DNA from: Lanius collurio
Taxonomy: Eukaryota; Chordata; Aves; Passeriformes; Laniidae
NCBI GenBank assembly: GCA_020086605.1
Contig: JACBWW010000017.1
Span: forward strand, 22,534,473-22,598,472
Direction: 5' to 3'
DNA length: 64,000 nt
A program made the position numbers and the translations under genes. Shown in pieces: positions 35,501 through 50,000 of the stretch (position 1 is its first letter; each line of letters starts with the position of its first letter). Under the pieces are notes generated by a model, which had not been told where the DNA came from, did no database searches, and saw only the letters and a program-made list of their open reading frames with translations.

Positions 35501-38500
35501 TTGGCAGATATGTTAGGATGTTGCCAGTAAGATTTCCATCCTTCTATTCCTCTCCTATTTAATTTCTTTGTAGAGGATAAGGTGCTTCTCCATGTTTTAC
35601 TGAACAGATTACCTCTCATATCCTTGGTAAGTCTGGACATGGGTTGTACATCTCTTAATTCCCCTGTTCCAGTTACTTGGATGAAGCCTTCTTCTTCTTT
35701 TCATAGCAGAGAAATTCATATTCTGAGCAGAACCAGGCAAAAACCTATGGCTTTGACAGGAGTTTCCTCTCTTTCTCTGAACAGTCAGACAAGGCTGTGG
35801 CAATTTTAGCCTGCTGTGATAAGTGATAGCTCAGCTGGCTCATCGTTATAGTGGAGCTTAAAGACATAAGAGGATAACCTTTCAGGGATGCAAAAATTTG
35901 CTCAAATAAATAAAATCATGAAAGGGCACCATATTTTCCCTTAGTTTTTTTTCCAATGTCTGAAACCAACCCATGCCCTAGATACCAGAGCACTGTAAAG
36001 TCACTTGATTTTCCATTATCTTGGTTATCGGTTCAAATTCAGTCCAAGATGTCACTTGGCCCAATCTCCTGTAAATTAGACATGTTTGACTAGGAGTATT
36101 GTCATGTACTCAGCAACTGTAAGTGGAAACACAAGCTTCGCCAGTATAAAAATGGAGACAGAGACAAAAACCAAAATGATGTGAGTAAAAAGCATTTTGG
36201 GTGACTTTTTGCAGAAAGCCTAGCAGAGTCTCCAGTCAGCCTCACTGATAAAGCTGCTATTCCTGCTTGCAATCTATTTTCCACTGAATATAATCAGCAA
36301 AACAAACACAAAATAATCTTGTTAGTTGCAGACTGCTGTGTTGGCACCTGAACAGCACCTAATGTGCCAGCTGCTGCTTTGTTTTGTTTTGTTTGTTTGT
36401 TTCTTGCTATATTAATGGATTTTACATCACTTTTATTATCCAGTGAAAATATAAAAAAGACCATTCAGATTGTGTGGATGCCAAGGTGGTTTTGTGGAGA
36501 AATTTGGCTGCATTGCATCCATTTTTGGAATTGGTGATCATTGTATATTTTCACTTGATTTCACCTGTACAAAATATGTTGCCTGTTAAGTGTTTTGGGT
36601 GGTCATGAGGGATGCACTCTGGGTTTGATCAGGGTATCTGGCCACTATACACTGCATCACTTTACAGCAGGTACTCTGCCAAATTGCTGCCATCACCCTA
36701 AACAATCATCCTCTGCCTCTCTTAATTTTATCTTCCTTTCCCCAAGAAAGACTGATTTCAAACATGCAAAAGTTTCTCATGGGAAGATGAAAAAGAGGAA
36801 AGTTGGGGATTTTTATCTGCATCAGCATTTCAGATAATTTTTTCTTTGGTTTGCTTTCCCCTTCTCAATGGGTTCTCTCAGCTATATTAGCATTTTTCAT
36901 CACGAACAGTGAAAGTAGTGTGAGAAAATAAAATATTAGTTTATTTTGACCCTTGAGAGACTAATCAGAAAATATACTCATAAATGTGAAAGCCAAGATA
37001 TTTAGGCTTTTGTTAAATTTAGTTGGACGGGCTTGGTTTACAGACCATTTAGTTTCCCAGGTGAAATTAGTGGTAATTTCTGAAGCTGGTAAGGGTTGAA
37101 TTTTAGGACTTGGAAGAATTTTTAAAGAGCTGTGAAGGAGAAAATCTTAGATAGCTAAGCATTAGTTATGGCCTTTGTACACAAAATGACTATTGCTTAT
37201 CAAATAATCCTCATAACTATTAGGTATATAATAAGCATAGATCTTCACATACCTTTTAGCATTTGTGGTGTCTGTGGGGGTTTTAAAAATCATAGCACAG
37301 TAATTTAGATGGGAAAATTTGATTTATTTTGATTTTGTATATTGTCCAGAGACCTTCCCTCAAGTAATAATCGGTTTCATATTTCTGATAAAAGCTTCAT
37401 ACAGTATTTATGGTCTTTATAGGGTTTTAGACTGAGAGTGTTTATAAAATACTTTGGAAAAATCCTTGTTTAGAAATGTTGGGATAACAGATGTCCATTA
37501 AACCAATAACAGTATTAAAACAACAGCATAACGTTAATATTGCTTTTATGTCTTCTAGCCTAAGTAAAACAATTAACCACAACAATTCCTACCTCTCATT
37601 CTTCGCATTGTTATTTTTTTGTGAAATAAGAATGAAATAGACAAGTGACTTATGGCATGTGATTAAACATGATCAGTAACAAATGAATATGTATGGAGCA
37701 CAATGCTATGTCAACAGAGAAACAAATAGGCTTTTGGGTGCATACACATACGTGGCTTTTTGATATAACAGGACATGGAGCTTTTATAATCATTAGTACC
37801 CCTGTTTACCACTTGTTTGCTTTCTAGTCTGCATGCTTTATTGCATATTATAATTTGAAAAGATGATGTTACCAGGGTAATGAACAATAAAAAAATTGCA
37901 ATTCATCCTAATAAGCTTGAATGGTAACCCACATGCCTTGGACATTTCTAGCCAGGCATATTTTATCCACATCTTTGGCTGTGAAACAGTGTGGATCTTC
38001 TTAACTGAGTCCCTGACAGATGGTTTAAGCTTTTTCAGGACTACATTTCCAATCACTTTGCCCATATTGCAAAATTGGCCTTGAAAAAGGGTAAAGAGTT
38101 GTTATGCTGCATTAACATCTCTTCTGAATTGCTTGCTGTGAAGGACATGAAAAAGAAAGAAATCAGAAGAGCATTGTTTTAAAAATATGCTTTTGCAAGT
38201 TACAAATGTTAGATAGGATAATGATATTAATTTATATCCCTCACCTCAATTATAATGTGAATGTGGTCACATTATGTGTGATAATGAAAACACAACCTGT
38301 TACCTTGTTTCATAAATGATTCAGATGAAATTCACGGTATAAGAAGTATTAAAAGTGCTCTAATTAGAAAGACTTCTTACAGTCTTAAACCCTGCTGATG
38401 GATAGCACAATGGACTGCTATTAGATGAACTGGGATTTCTGTGGCATTTTCAAATTTTTTCTACTCTGAGTGGAAAGGCTCAAATATCTACATTCATTTC

Positions 38501-39295
38501 TGTATGAAACATAGATTGATCGCATGTACTTTGCCAAATTTTCATTTTCTTTTGCAGCTTCAGCTGACTGGCTTCTTCATATAAACTGCTGTTCTTTTCT
38601 TCTAGCTGCCTTTTAGTTTATGATAAAAATCAATGAAAGCTGAAACCTTCCACAGTCATCCATAAAATGCAATTACTGTATACAACACACAGTAAAGCTC
38701 CTGTGGTGTATATGTTGAGACATAATTTATGCCACTTACCTCCAGAGAGATATCGATCCTACTTTGTGAATATCTTACAAAAGGGCTGTTGAATGCAAGC
38801 TCAAGGAAATATGTGGTTATTGGGACTGATCTGTAATTTGATTAATAAAGACCTAATTCCTGAACTCTGTTCCTTACTGCAGTGTTTTCTGTGACTGACC
38901 CTTTTATTCTTGAATATCGCCCCTACTTGATCCCCTTCAGAGGCTCACCCGACCTGGCTGTCCCTCAGAATCACTGCAATCTCTGTGATCCACACCAAAG
39001 GAACCATAGGAGAAAGCTGAAGTGACCTGGTAGATTTGGGTTTTATTTTTTAAATGACTTCTTAAAAGATTTTTAAAATCTTTTCTAACCTTGAAAGAGG
39101 TGGTTGTCCAGCACAGCCTTCATCCATTTTGTGATGGGATCCAGTTCTTAGTTGCTTGCTGTGTATAAGAAGGAAAAGCAATTCTGAACAAATAGTCCAG
39201 CAAGGATTCTCCAAGATGGTAACAATTTTTGTTAATAATTTTGTCAGTCATTTAATTTAACTTGTGGTTTTGAGATCTGCAATCTAGCATATAAA
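32561..39295. other. Gene-free AT-rich single-copy DNA
   Basis: Nearly 7 kb without a supportable gene, RNA or named repeat. Frames are short and scattered. Noted items: a perfect 9-bp hairpin ATAATGTGA/TCACATTAT at 38252-38275, and complex sequence around 38630-38800 that might be regulatory but has no specific support. Confidence 0.5.
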
Positions 39296-40345
39296 ATTAT
39301 AGAATTCTAGAATTATTTGGGTTAGAAAGGACCTTTAAGATCATCAAATACAACCATTACCTTAACACTACCAAGTCCACCGCTGAAACATGTCCTAAAT
39401 GCCACATATACATGTCTTTTAAATATCCCCAGAGATGGTGAGTTCCTTGGGCAGCCTGTTCTAATGTTTGACAACTCTTTCAGAGGAGAAGGTTTTCCTA
39501 AAACCTGACACAAACCTCCCCTGACAACCAAAGGCCGTTTCCTCTTGTTCTGTCCCTTGTTACTTGTGAGAAAAACCCCCACCTGGCTACACCCTTCTTT
39601 CAGGTAGTTAGAGACAGTGATAAGGTCTCCCCTGTGCTTTCTCTTCTTTTGATAAACCACCAGACCCCTCAGCTGCTGCTCATCAAGCTTGTGTTCCAGA
39701 CCTTTCACCAGCTCTGTTGTGCTTCTCTGGACTCACTCGAGCACCTCAGTGTCTTTCTTGTAGTGATGGGCCCAAAACTGGACACAGGATTTGAGGTGTG
39801 GCCTCACCACTGCCAAGTACAGGGGGATGATCACTGCCTTGGTGCTGGTGGCCACACTAATCCTGCTAACAAGCCAGGGTGTCGTTGGTCTTCTTGGCCA
39901 CGTGGACACACACTGGCTCGTGTTCAATTGGCGGCAGACCAGGTCCTCAGGTGTTCTTTCAGCCACTCTGCCCCCAGCCTGTAATGCTCCACGGGGTTGT
40001 TGTGACCCAAGTGCAGGATGTGGATGTTTTTTTTGCTTGTTGAATCTCACACCATTAGTCCTTGACCCACCAGTCCAGCCTGTCCAGATCACTTTACAGA
40101 TCCTTCCTGCCTTCCAGCAGGTCAACACTCCTGCCCAGTGTAGTGTCACCTGCAAACTGTCTGGAGGCAAACTCGATCCGCTAGTCCAGATCTTTGATAA
40201 AGATATTAAACAGGACTGGCCCCAACACTGAGCCCTGGGTAACACCACTAGTGACTGGTTGCCATCTGGATTCAACTCTGTTCACCACCGTTCTCTGGGC
40301 TGAGCCAGTTTATTACACAGTGAACTGTGCACCCATCCAAGTAAT
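39296..40345 (-). mobile_element. CR1 LINE fragment (non-LTR retrotransposon), 5'-truncated and broken
   Basis: The left edge on the plus strand, ATAGAATTCTAGAATTATTTGG followed by GTTAGAAAGGACCTTTAAGATCATC, is the reverse complement of a CR1 3' end with a decayed (ATTCTATG)n-type tail. On the minus strand the C-terminal ORF2 region is readable, for instance RPHLKSCVQFWAHHYKKD at about 39755-39815 and GLEHKLDEQQLRGL at about 39660-39705. Upstream coding sequence with frameshifts runs to about 40345, where the segment opposite CAGTGAACTGTGCACCCATCC still fits CR1. It is similar in extent to the copy at 18557-19590 but of a different, moderately diverged subfamily. Non-functional. Confidence 0.9.
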
Positions 40346-41984
40346 GAAACACCAGGAAAAAACCTTGAAGAATGATATAAAACAGAAAGTGAGGGGGAAT
40401 TTATGTGAAACTGTTCAGTGTTCTGGTGTTGGTAATATCTACATAGCAAAATAAAGAGAAAAAACACTTCTGCAAGAATAAACCTCTGTTACTCAGTGTC
40501 TCAGCCTCAGGTCTCTAGTAAATTTCTCAAATAATGAATTGTTGAGTGTTGTCTCTGACATGACTGTTTCCATTTCAAAGTTCATGTTCCTTGAGATGTT
40601 ACAAGAATGTTAGCAATTTGCTGTATGATATGCAAAAAGTCATGTGTACTCATAGAATGAGAGTTCAGGAGAGTTTAATTCACTTTGGGCAGAGACCTGG
40701 GTAGGAGGCAAGCTTCTCTATTATGTGGTTGTAGTAAACAGTTCAACCTTGTTCAGACACAAATGTCCTGGTTTAGCATCAATCAGAAGTTAATTGTCTA
40801 TTGTGATTGCATTGCAGTTGTTGAGTATTATAGCGGGGCATGAAAAAACAATATTTTTTGAAAAGGAGAGAAATTGCCTGTTAAAGAGTGTTAAAAATAT
40901 ACTTCTGACCCAGACTGACCTAAACTAAATCAAAGTAGAAATACACATGATGAAAGGCATTTTTCTCTTCATCTATTTCTTGGTGAGGTTTTGAATAAAG
41001 CATAAGCTGATATCATTGGTTCTGGACAACCTGAAGTGATACTTGAATAGTAACTGAATGAAAAGTAAACTAAACCACAGACAACCTCATGACACATACA
41101 GAAAAAAAACCCCAAACCACCTAAGAACCCCAAACTTCTGATGAAGAAATCAAAATCAGAAACTGAATTTCATTTTATAATGCTTTTTATTTTACCAGTC
41201 ATATTATTATGAAAACCTAGTTTCAGTGAAGCAAATGCTGGTGTCTTTGTGCATTCCTCCAAGCAAGGATTACAGCTCTGAATTGTGCAGCCAGCAGTGT
41301 TACCTGCTTGGACAAAATCTCATCATGGCTTTCTGCATTGGTTTGCCCACCCACGAGATGCTTTGTATCTTTTCTTAAAGATAAAAGACAGAAAGACTTG
41401 AAAAAGTATCTGTTGAGAATATGAAGCTTGACTGTGTATTTAATAAGAGATGAAAGAGCCATCACTACAGCAGGAAGCAATTCAACTCTTCTAATTTCTT
41501 TGCTGACTTAATTTTTTTTTCTTGCAATGTATTTTGTGCAGTTTTATCCATTCCAGTAAGAAAAATGTCCTTTTAATATTGAGATGATGTGAATAATGAG
41601 AAAAATGCCTGACACAGAGTGGTAGTCCAGCCCAGATATGGAAAAGTCCAGTCCATACAGCCCAATCCAACTGGAAAATTTTAGCACCATGAGTGAGCTT
41701 GACTTTTCATTTGAAAAACAGAGAGGAAGAATAGTGCAGTGAACATTTTTAGAACCCAGCTACTGCTTTTAGGAATTAGTGAAAAGAATTTATTTGGTAA
41801 GCTGGAGGAATCGTATTTTGGAAACTACTAAGGAAGTAAGGAATCTTGGTTAAATCAAATGGTCACAGATTGACCAACATATCTCAATATGATTTAGCCA
41901 TCCTGAGGCAAGTCAAGTAAGGTACTTCTAGTGAGATGGAAAATTATATCACTGGTATTTTATATGGAAAATTATATGCAATTC
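40346..41984. other. Gene-free single-copy DNA
   Basis: No gene recognised. A short A/C-rich run lies at 41100-41120. The minus-strand frame at 41223-41480 lacks a domain. Confidence 0.5.
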
Positions 41985-42290
41985 TAGTAACTCATATTCA
42001 AGGAAGAAATAAATTACTCTGCAAAATGCCAGGCTATTTTTTTTTTAAGACTGTCTAAAAAATGGCTTGTTAGGCCTAGAAGAAAGGGGTTATGTCTGCT
42101 CTGTTTAACTACATCATGGGGTAAGTAGAAAGGAAGAAAAACCACTTCTTTTGGCTGAATAACAACAGTGCCATAAAAATAAATGTCTTGTGATTGCCCA
42201 TACGTAAATTCAGACTAGAAAACATCTAGCAATCAGAGAAATGTATTCTGGAGCATCCAACCAGTTGGAAGATCTAAGTGAAGACCTTAA
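41985..42290 (+). mobile_element. Possible ancient CR1/L3-like LINE 3' fragment
   Basis: The succession AATTCTAGTAACTCATATTCAAGGAAG, then GGCCTAGAAGAAAGGGGTTATG, then ACTACATCATGGGG, ending in AAATTCAGACTAGAAAACATC, recalls the order of blocks at the 3' end of L2/CR1/L3-group LINEs on the sense strand. Divergence is high and no frame survives. The identification is tentative and rests on pattern memory. Confidence 0.35.
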
Positions 42291-45200
42291 TTAGTATTTA
42301 CATGGATTTTGATCACTGATTTTGATTTCTGAAAGACATGACAGGATGTGGTGCCTGTAGTAACTTATCAAGGTCCTTCTTTTGCAACTATGTTCTTAAC
42401 TCATATAAACCACCCATTGAAATGGATGTGATGCTGCTGACTTCAGTTTGATTGCTAGATAAGTATAGCAATACTTTACATTTAAAATGTAAATGATGCT
42501 TTGTAGAGAGTACAGGAGATTTAAAAAAAATCTTAATTACTACCATGGCTAGTAGATTCATATGAACTCACTCTCATGGGTGAAGATGTAAGAGAAGGTT
42601 AGGGATTTGTGATTTTTCTGAAACCAGAAATTCAGGCTGAATAGCCTGAAGTTGAGGTCTCTTGAGAACAATAGATGAACCAGAGCTTGACAAAATGCAG
42701 CCATTTTTTAACTTTTTCCTTCACACACTACCCAAGGAATGTAAAAGAGGGCAGAATGGAGGGTATACCCTGTTTGGAGATTTCCTATTTAATGGAAAAA
42801 TTACCAGGTGCCTGGTTACCTGTGTCACCTTTTCAGCTTCTGTAATGAAACCAAACTTCCTGTACTTGCCCATGTAAAAGTTTAGTTTGCTAAGCAAAGT
42901 AAATGCTGAACACACTTTATATAACTGAAAAATTTGCTCTGTAAATTTTCATTCATTTGTATCTGAGTTCAGTAGATATCAGCCGTGGCCAATGTTGCCA
43001 TCATTGCAAAGCAAAATTTGGTGTAGCTTGAATGTCCCAGAATGGATCAGACAATACACATATTGCGTATCCTCAATTTGATCAACAACTTATCAGACTC
43101 TGCCTAGTCACTGGCACACTGTCTTGTGTACAACTGAGATTCAATGTGTTGCTGCAGGAATTCAAAGTGATTTACAAAGTCATGACGCTGGGAAAATGAA
43201 CCTTCACATCTGACCAGGTAGTGCAGAGTCTTGAGCAGATAATTACAATTCCTGAGTGGGAAGTAAAATCTGATGAGAAGTAATACTTTACCAATGGCAT
43301 ATCAAAATTTCACAGAGGCGGGGGATGGACAAACAGTTATTTTGGTCTGTCATTGTCCCTCTACTCTCCCTTTCCCTGCTTCTTGACTATTATGTTGCAT
43401 TCTGGCAAAGGATTTGAATGATGGTGCTGGGAAATGTCTCAGGAGATGCAGTAGAAGCCTCTGCAAATCTGGTGTCTGATGTGATTCCTTCTGGTGCAGA
43501 GTAAGTCTGTAGGTAATGGGGAGTTCTTGGGAGGCTTTAAATGAACTTTGTATCTTGAACCTACCTCAAAGAAAATTAACCCTATATTTGCATGCTAAAT
43601 ATTACATTAAGATGAAAGAGAGCACACACTGTCTGCTTCACTGGTTGCATGTCCTACCATGTTTCCTCATGCATGTTTGGAGTGTTAGATTTCTGCTGTA
43701 AAAACATACTGAGGCTAATTCATTTGAAATCTTGGTCTCAGACAGGACTTAACTTAGTGATCTAACCAGCACCTGGAACCTGCTTTGAGCATTTATTTTT
43801 AAAATTCCATAGGCTGCACATTTGATGTAGAATTTAGTCCTTTGCAAGATTTCTTGGGCTTTCATGATCATTATCTACCAAATCCTTACTCATATTAATT
43901 TGTGTCCTATCCATTTCTATCTCCCATTTCAAGTGTAAACTCTTGACTTAGAGAGTTTTAGTTCTTTATAACAATGTAGGCTGCCTTCTTATGTTGCATT
44001 GATTCATCCAGGCTCAGGGTACTGACATAGTCTGTTAAGTGTTATGCATCTGCTGATGGGTGATAATTAAATTTTATTACTTTTAATTGTGTGACTGTAT
44101 AAAAGAAATCTTCCACGAAAACAGGATCAGAAAATAAGGCAGGTATAAAATCTCTGCCTTGTTTATGAAGAAAAGGCTCAAATACACGTGATTTGCACTT
44201 CTTCCAGCCATGTTGTGGTAAGAAAAAATTTCCAGGTGTGTTTAGGATAGTGTTAGGTCTGTGGTTGTCTTGAATACAAGATGCAGCCCACTGGACTTGT
44301 TTGCAAGTGTGGCAGCTACTATGAAGCATATTTTTTATTTTCAAGGTGGGCTCAAAGGAAAGCAGCCACTCAGATGTGAAGGGATTCCAGCAGCAGACTG
44401 GGCCTGCACCAGCCTGAGGCTCTTGTGATGCTAGGAACAAAGCCAGGGCAGAGGCCAGAGGACAGACCAGTCACTGATGCAGATGTCAGTGCTCAAGAAA
44501 TATAATCTGGAAGTTAACAGCTGCCAAACTAGCCCTCAGAGTAGCCAAGCTAGTTGGCTTTTTTTGGAAGAGATGACGGAAAGTGGCCAAAGGGATCAGT
44601 AGTGGCAATTCTCCAGCTACAGGACTAAAACAAAGCCAAATGAGTACTATGGTTGTACTGGTATTTTCAGAATAAAAGGCACAGTCAGCAGAATCCCAAT
44701 TCAGACATTTCCTTTTGTTGCATCCACGTCTTGGAGGATTTGTGATTAAATAGATTAAATGTATGAACAAAATGGAAGCCTCTCCCACATTTCTGACTCC
44801 ATCCCAGTCCAGGGCAATGGCAAAATTAAAAATAGACACTGTGGCACTTCTCAAAATGTTACAACCCATGAATTAAAACTCTTTTCAAATTAGCAACTCA
44901 GCCTTGTGTGTAAGTCAGTGGGGCACCACCTGGATGGATCACTCCCTCTAACAGGGGACCCACTTGGTGTTGCACAGCCTAAGGTAAGAAGTGTTCAGAA
45001 GCAAGTGGTGATGGCTCAGCAGCTGCCTGGAGTCCATATAAAGCACTGTTAATCCTTGCTAAGATCCCTTTGTTCTGCTGCTGTGCCCAGTGCCCACACC
45101 TGACCTGGCGGTTTCCACTCTGTGGCTGCAGAGCAGCCTCCATCATCTGTAGCACAGGAGGTCAAGGGCAAAGGCCCTCAGTCTGATCACCTCTGCTAGA

Positions 45201-46364
45201 ATGCCTAGCTAATAAAACTCCTGAATTGTACTGTGGTCCCAATGAGAATACTGATTCTGTCACCTAAACAAGCCATCCTTTCTCAGGATTAGTCAGGTCT
45301 CTCTAAAGGCTTGTGATGCAGTTAAGGGTGAGACCTCATGCTAGGAATGAGGGCAAAAAGAGATGGAAAGAGAGAGAACCAGATTGAAGCTAAAGAGATG
45401 ATGTTTTTGATGTAAGGAAAAAAATCTCTGGGAAGTAGACCAGGAGAAAGGTTTCCTATTTGCGAAACAAATCTAGTGTGAAAGGAGATTGATTTCTGGG
45501 GGAAAGGCAATATGAAAGCTGCTACTAGAATTGACTTTTATTCTAGCACATCTGAAGAGATCTTTTTCACTTTATAGATGCAGGATGGACCATGTGGTAA
45601 ATTATAAAATCACATGAGAACTGAACAGATCATATTCCTATGGCCATCTTCATCTATCATACAAGATTTGTCAGGCAGTTCATCTTCTTACAATTGAGCC
45701 ATCATCTTAACATGTTAAAATGTAGAAGGGGAATTTTTCCTTTTTCTGCTCCTAAATATAGAATTTACTCCATAATAACCTCAACCATGTACTGAGAATG
45801 GCCAAATTATAACCATACTTTTCTATATGCAAATATGTACCTTCAAAGTACTTTATTTCAAATCCTGGGTTACAAAAGGAGGAGTTGGAAAGCTCAGATT
45901 CCTAATTGGTGCATCCACTCCCAGCCTGTAAAATAATGAAATATAGCTTATGTTATGTACCTTAGGAAGCCAGACGATTCACTGCCTAAGCATAACTACT
46001 CTCTTTCATTGACTACAAAGGGAGAGCACTATGATGAGTTGTTATAGCTGTTTACTTTATAGACATCTGTAGGACGATCAGGTGGCTCCGACTCAATGGA
46101 GTCATTATAGTTTGATGGGATCTTGGAGTTGAGACCCCAAATTATCAGCACAGTCCTTTTTTAGGGCATGCCTACAGCTCAGTAAGCAGGAGACTTAACT
46201 ACTTCGAGACATTTTTCTCATTGTCTGAAGAAGTGGAGTGCAAATTTTTCCTGTCTGTATGTTTTACTTAGAGGGTAGCTGCACCCTGGGGTTCTTTGTT
46301 ATAAAACACACAAGAGAGACATAAGGTGTTATTATTACAAATGTTATCGCAGAATCTGATAAAA
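42291..46364. other. Gene-free single-copy DNA
   Basis: No gene recognised. Two neighbouring minus-strand frames, 44042-44440 (132 codons) and 44486-44869 (127 codons), were inspected. They have no recognisable domain, are not joined by convincing splice sites, and are probably chance. Confidence 0.5.
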
Positions 46365-47035
46365 CATGTCTGGAACCTATTCTTAAAAAATCCAATGATA
46401 TGGATTTTGCAGTCTTTCCAGGCAATCTGTTCCGATGCTTTGCTCTCATCAAGTTAGAAAGTTTTTCTAGCGCTTAGTCTAAAGTTTCCACATTCCATTA
46501 TTTCTTGTTCTAATCCCTGTGGACATGGAGAACAATTGATTCCGATTCCTCAGCAGGGTACTGTTGAAGTCTGTTATGACATTTCCTCTTAAGTGTTTCA
46601 CTCTCCAAACTGAACAACTCTGGTTTTGTTCAATTTTCACCTGCAGATCATTTTTTTTCCAGTCCTCTAATCCACCTTGTTTTTCTCCCTGGGCTTCTGC
46701 AAGAAGTTCACATCTCTTTTAAAGCAGAGTGCCTAAAGGCGCATACAGTACATTAGCTGCTTACTGGTTCTGGAGTAACTACAGGCAAATCTTACACGAT
46801 ACTGCCCCAGAAAACCTCTGCAGTAGTTTTTGCAGAGAGGTGAGACTGTTTATTCCTGTTCAGCTTGTGATCCCCCATAGGTCACAAACTGTTTGCTACA
46901 GACTCATTTTCCACCTTCTATCTGTACAGCTGATTAGTCTACATAACTGTAGCACTTTCACTTGTCCTTACAGAATTGCATCCTATTGATTTCAAACCAC
47001 TTCTTCAAATCACCAGGTTCATTTTTAATAATGGA
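46365..47035 (-). mobile_element. Ancient CR1/L3-group LINE fragment
   Basis: Read in plus orientation the text follows an old amniote CR1 in reverse: AATCCAATGATATGGATTTTGCAG, CAATCTGTTCCGATGCTT, GTTAGAAAGTTTTTCTAG, CCTGTGGACATGGAGAACAATTGATTCC, and later CAGCTTGTGATCCCCCATAGGTC. On the minus strand near 46980-47030 a piece of ORF2 reads LKKWFEINRMQFCKDK, comparable to the family's W....NxxKCKxM segment. It is far more diverged than the two young-looking CR1 copies in this window and probably predates birds. Confidence 0.75.
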
Positions 47036-50000
47036 AAAATAGGTCTCCTACCTGAGAGCCTCTCTGTGTTTAGTTCAGCATGGTAACACAGGATAACAGT
47101 TTTTTCTCTACTTATGTTCTTATGGGGTGGCAAGGCACAAAGGCCACAACTCTGCTGACTTGAGTCTATGCTTTGGGATAAGAAGTAATCGTATTTTGTT
47201 ACAGTGGAGCCTGAAGGTAAGAAAAGTTTCTTCTTACAGTTAGCAAGTGTTTTCCAATGCTTTACATAAAGTTCCTTATTCCATCACATGTATTAAAAAG
47301 AAGAGGAGAAAAATATACTCTTATTCTTCAGTAGGAGGACATTTGTTTTAGGTGCTGTATTAATGTGAATCAGTAAATGATTCCTGCCCTGCTAAATTTG
47401 TAACTTAAACACAAGAAACTAGAAATAGATGCACGGGCTTTAGCAGATAATGGAAGGTGGAAAACTGAATGTTCATTTTTGGCACTTTCTAGGAAAGGCC
47501 ATAGTCGTGTTGATGAGAGAAATGGAATGCAAAAATGTAAGGGAAGTGTACACTGAAGTGAGTCTAGATGAAGAGGACTGAGCATTCTAAGGGCAACAGA
47601 GGGGGAATGAAGCAAAAAGGAGAAGGTTCTGGGAGGAGATTGTAGAAAAAAGTCAAAAACAAGACAAGAAATTCCAAACTAAACTGTATAACACAGTTTA
47701 TTGGCCAAGAGGTTCCATTTTGTCTCTGTCAAGTGACACACCTCTAACTGTACAAACACTAGAATTTGTCTTTAAAGCCATAGAGCAGGAAAGGAGCATG
47801 CAAAAGAATGGAAAGGAGAGATACTAGTTAGATGTGTTTTATCAAGATTCGCTGTGTGGATACGAGGGTGTGGGTCTTGAGCACAGTTCAGGGAGGTGCT
47901 AAGAGAAGAGGTGGCACCTTTGAAGTTCCACACTGAGTGACATGTCTGTCATTGTGCAGCAGGCCCATCACAAAAGAAATGCCTCCTCTAGACTGAAAGA
48001 GGATGATGACACAACTGTATTTTTTACGTGCTCCAAGGACACTGCCCTCAGGAACACTTGCTGTGGTGCTCTTCCATGCTGAGTTCAAAGCATACTCCTT
48101 CTGTGCACCTTTAAAATTCTCTACCTCAGAAAATTGCAGTCTATTTTCAGTTGCTGACGAGTTCACTGTGAATTATAATGGGGTGTTCAGAAGGGTGAAA
48201 TCAGAACCATTTATAATCCAAGTTCTTTCCTTGTTTTTTCATTTATTTTTCCTCCCCTTTCTCCTCCCTGACATAATTGGGGCACATTAGCTTCACTGTC
48301 TCAGCTCATTAGGTCTTTTCTGAAAATCGAAAATCACAGTTTTGTGTTTATTGGTGTCTTTATATTTGTGGGAAATCATTTGCAGTGAAACTACTTCTAA
48401 ATTTCCTACTGTGTAGAAGACTCCAGAGCTGTTTGCTTATACTTATTCAGAAGAACTTTCGGAAATAATAGCTCTGAGTTAGGGAATGGTGTTGCCCAAG
48501 GACTCTAGCTTTGATAATGAAAAATGTCAGTCTCTCATGATGTTGAAAACCTTCAGTTCTTGTGGACTGCAGAGTGTCCTCTGCTCTTTGCAACCTCAGG
48601 ACCTAATTCTGAAGTGATGGAGTAAGCTTTTCATAACATGCATGAGGGCAAATTTTTCTCTGCTACTGTATCAAAAACCAGTGCAAGAACAGGTGAATGG
48701 CATCTATGAGCTATCCAAGGATAGTTTCTTTTAACTATATTTTACTGATGATCTCTCTTTAGCCTATGATATTTATAAAAGCTAAGATATGGTCTTTTTC
48801 TATTTACACCTGACAGAAATTGAAAAGATTCAGAAAATGAAAATTTGAGTAGATGACCTATAAAGAAAACAACTTCCAGTTTACGTAAGAGATGTTTTTA
48901 TTGAATCTTTACCTGGCCTTTACAAAGGAGGGAAAAATGCAGGATTATCTCTGCAGGAGAGAAACAGTATAGTGATTTATATTTTAGAAGATTACTGGTA
49001 AATGGGAAATATCTTCATTTTGCATTTGCAAAATGCAGTCTTTTTGTCTGAGCTTCACTTTACTCTTTCCTTTCTTTTTCATTTCCCTTCACCCTTTTTG
49101 CCGTCAATAATATCCCTTCTCTCATTTTTCCAAATTACAGTTTAAAATGTCAGCCTAACCTATGGGAATAGTAAGTCAATTCAGTCTATCTTTAATGGTG
49201 CCTTTGAGTCCAGAAGAACTCTCCTTGCCCATTTTTCCTGCTTGTTTAAAGATATTCCCAAACAGTCACCGAGAATACGCATGAGAGGCTGTAGGATGTT
49301 ATCTGGCAAGCCTTTAACTAGGGTTTGCAACTGGAGAAACTACTCTGAAGTTTCAATGTGCAGAACACTTTTGCATAATATTTGCTTTATATTCTAAAGT
49401 CAGCCCTTGGCTTACTTGTAAGACTGACTACAGCCTGAGTGGGAACTGTGTTTGATTGTTAAAGACGACTTTGAAAGTAAACACTTTCATTAGGCCTTCT
49501 GTAATGGACTTGGAAATCTTTGAATCCAAAATTTTGTTCCTGGAATGATTAGCTGCCTGTGCTCTAGCCTGAGGGAAACTGCCACAAGGGAAAATAGTAT
49601 GAAAAATAAATGTAAATGGAGAACTGTGTCACTACCACTTAAAATTCAGTTCCTTGCCTGTGACGTTTTCAAAGAATACAACATCATTTATATATATGCA
49701 AAACCAAAATTAAAATGTGCAACCCATACCAGTGATAATAAATTGCAACTTCCCAAAAGAAAGACTTTGGAAAGATAATTTGCACATTTAGTTTGCTCAT
49801 TCATTGTAATTTTTTTTTTCTGTGGAAAATTAAATGATTTCAGCAGTTCAGACTAGAACTGGTGGTGATACTGTTACTCCTGTAACACCAGGAGAGGAAG
49901 TTGGGAAATTCAGTTAATAGTCTGAATAAGTCTTTTACTAGGTAAGTGATGGATGGGAAGGTATGTGCAACAGGTGTGAAGATGGGTAATTTCCTAGGAT

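Noticed and set aside
38252..38275. Perfect 9-bp hairpin ATAATGTGA/TCACATTAT, considered as a small RNA precursor
   Set aside because: The stem is far too short for a microRNA hairpin and such inverted repeats are expected by chance in 64 kb.
39733..40275. 180-codon minus-strand frame, the longest in the window
   Set aside because: It lies inside a decayed CR1 LINE; only its last third matches ORF2 and the rest is out of frame, so it is a relic and not a host gene.
44042..44869. Two adjacent minus-strand frames of 132 and 127 codons
   Set aside because: No recognisable protein features and no credible exon junction; about what chance gives in 64 kb.
47330..47420. Similarity to a common reptile repeat around TTCCTGCCCTGCTAAATTTGTAACTTAAAC
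   Set aside because: Too short and diverged to assign to any family without a library search.
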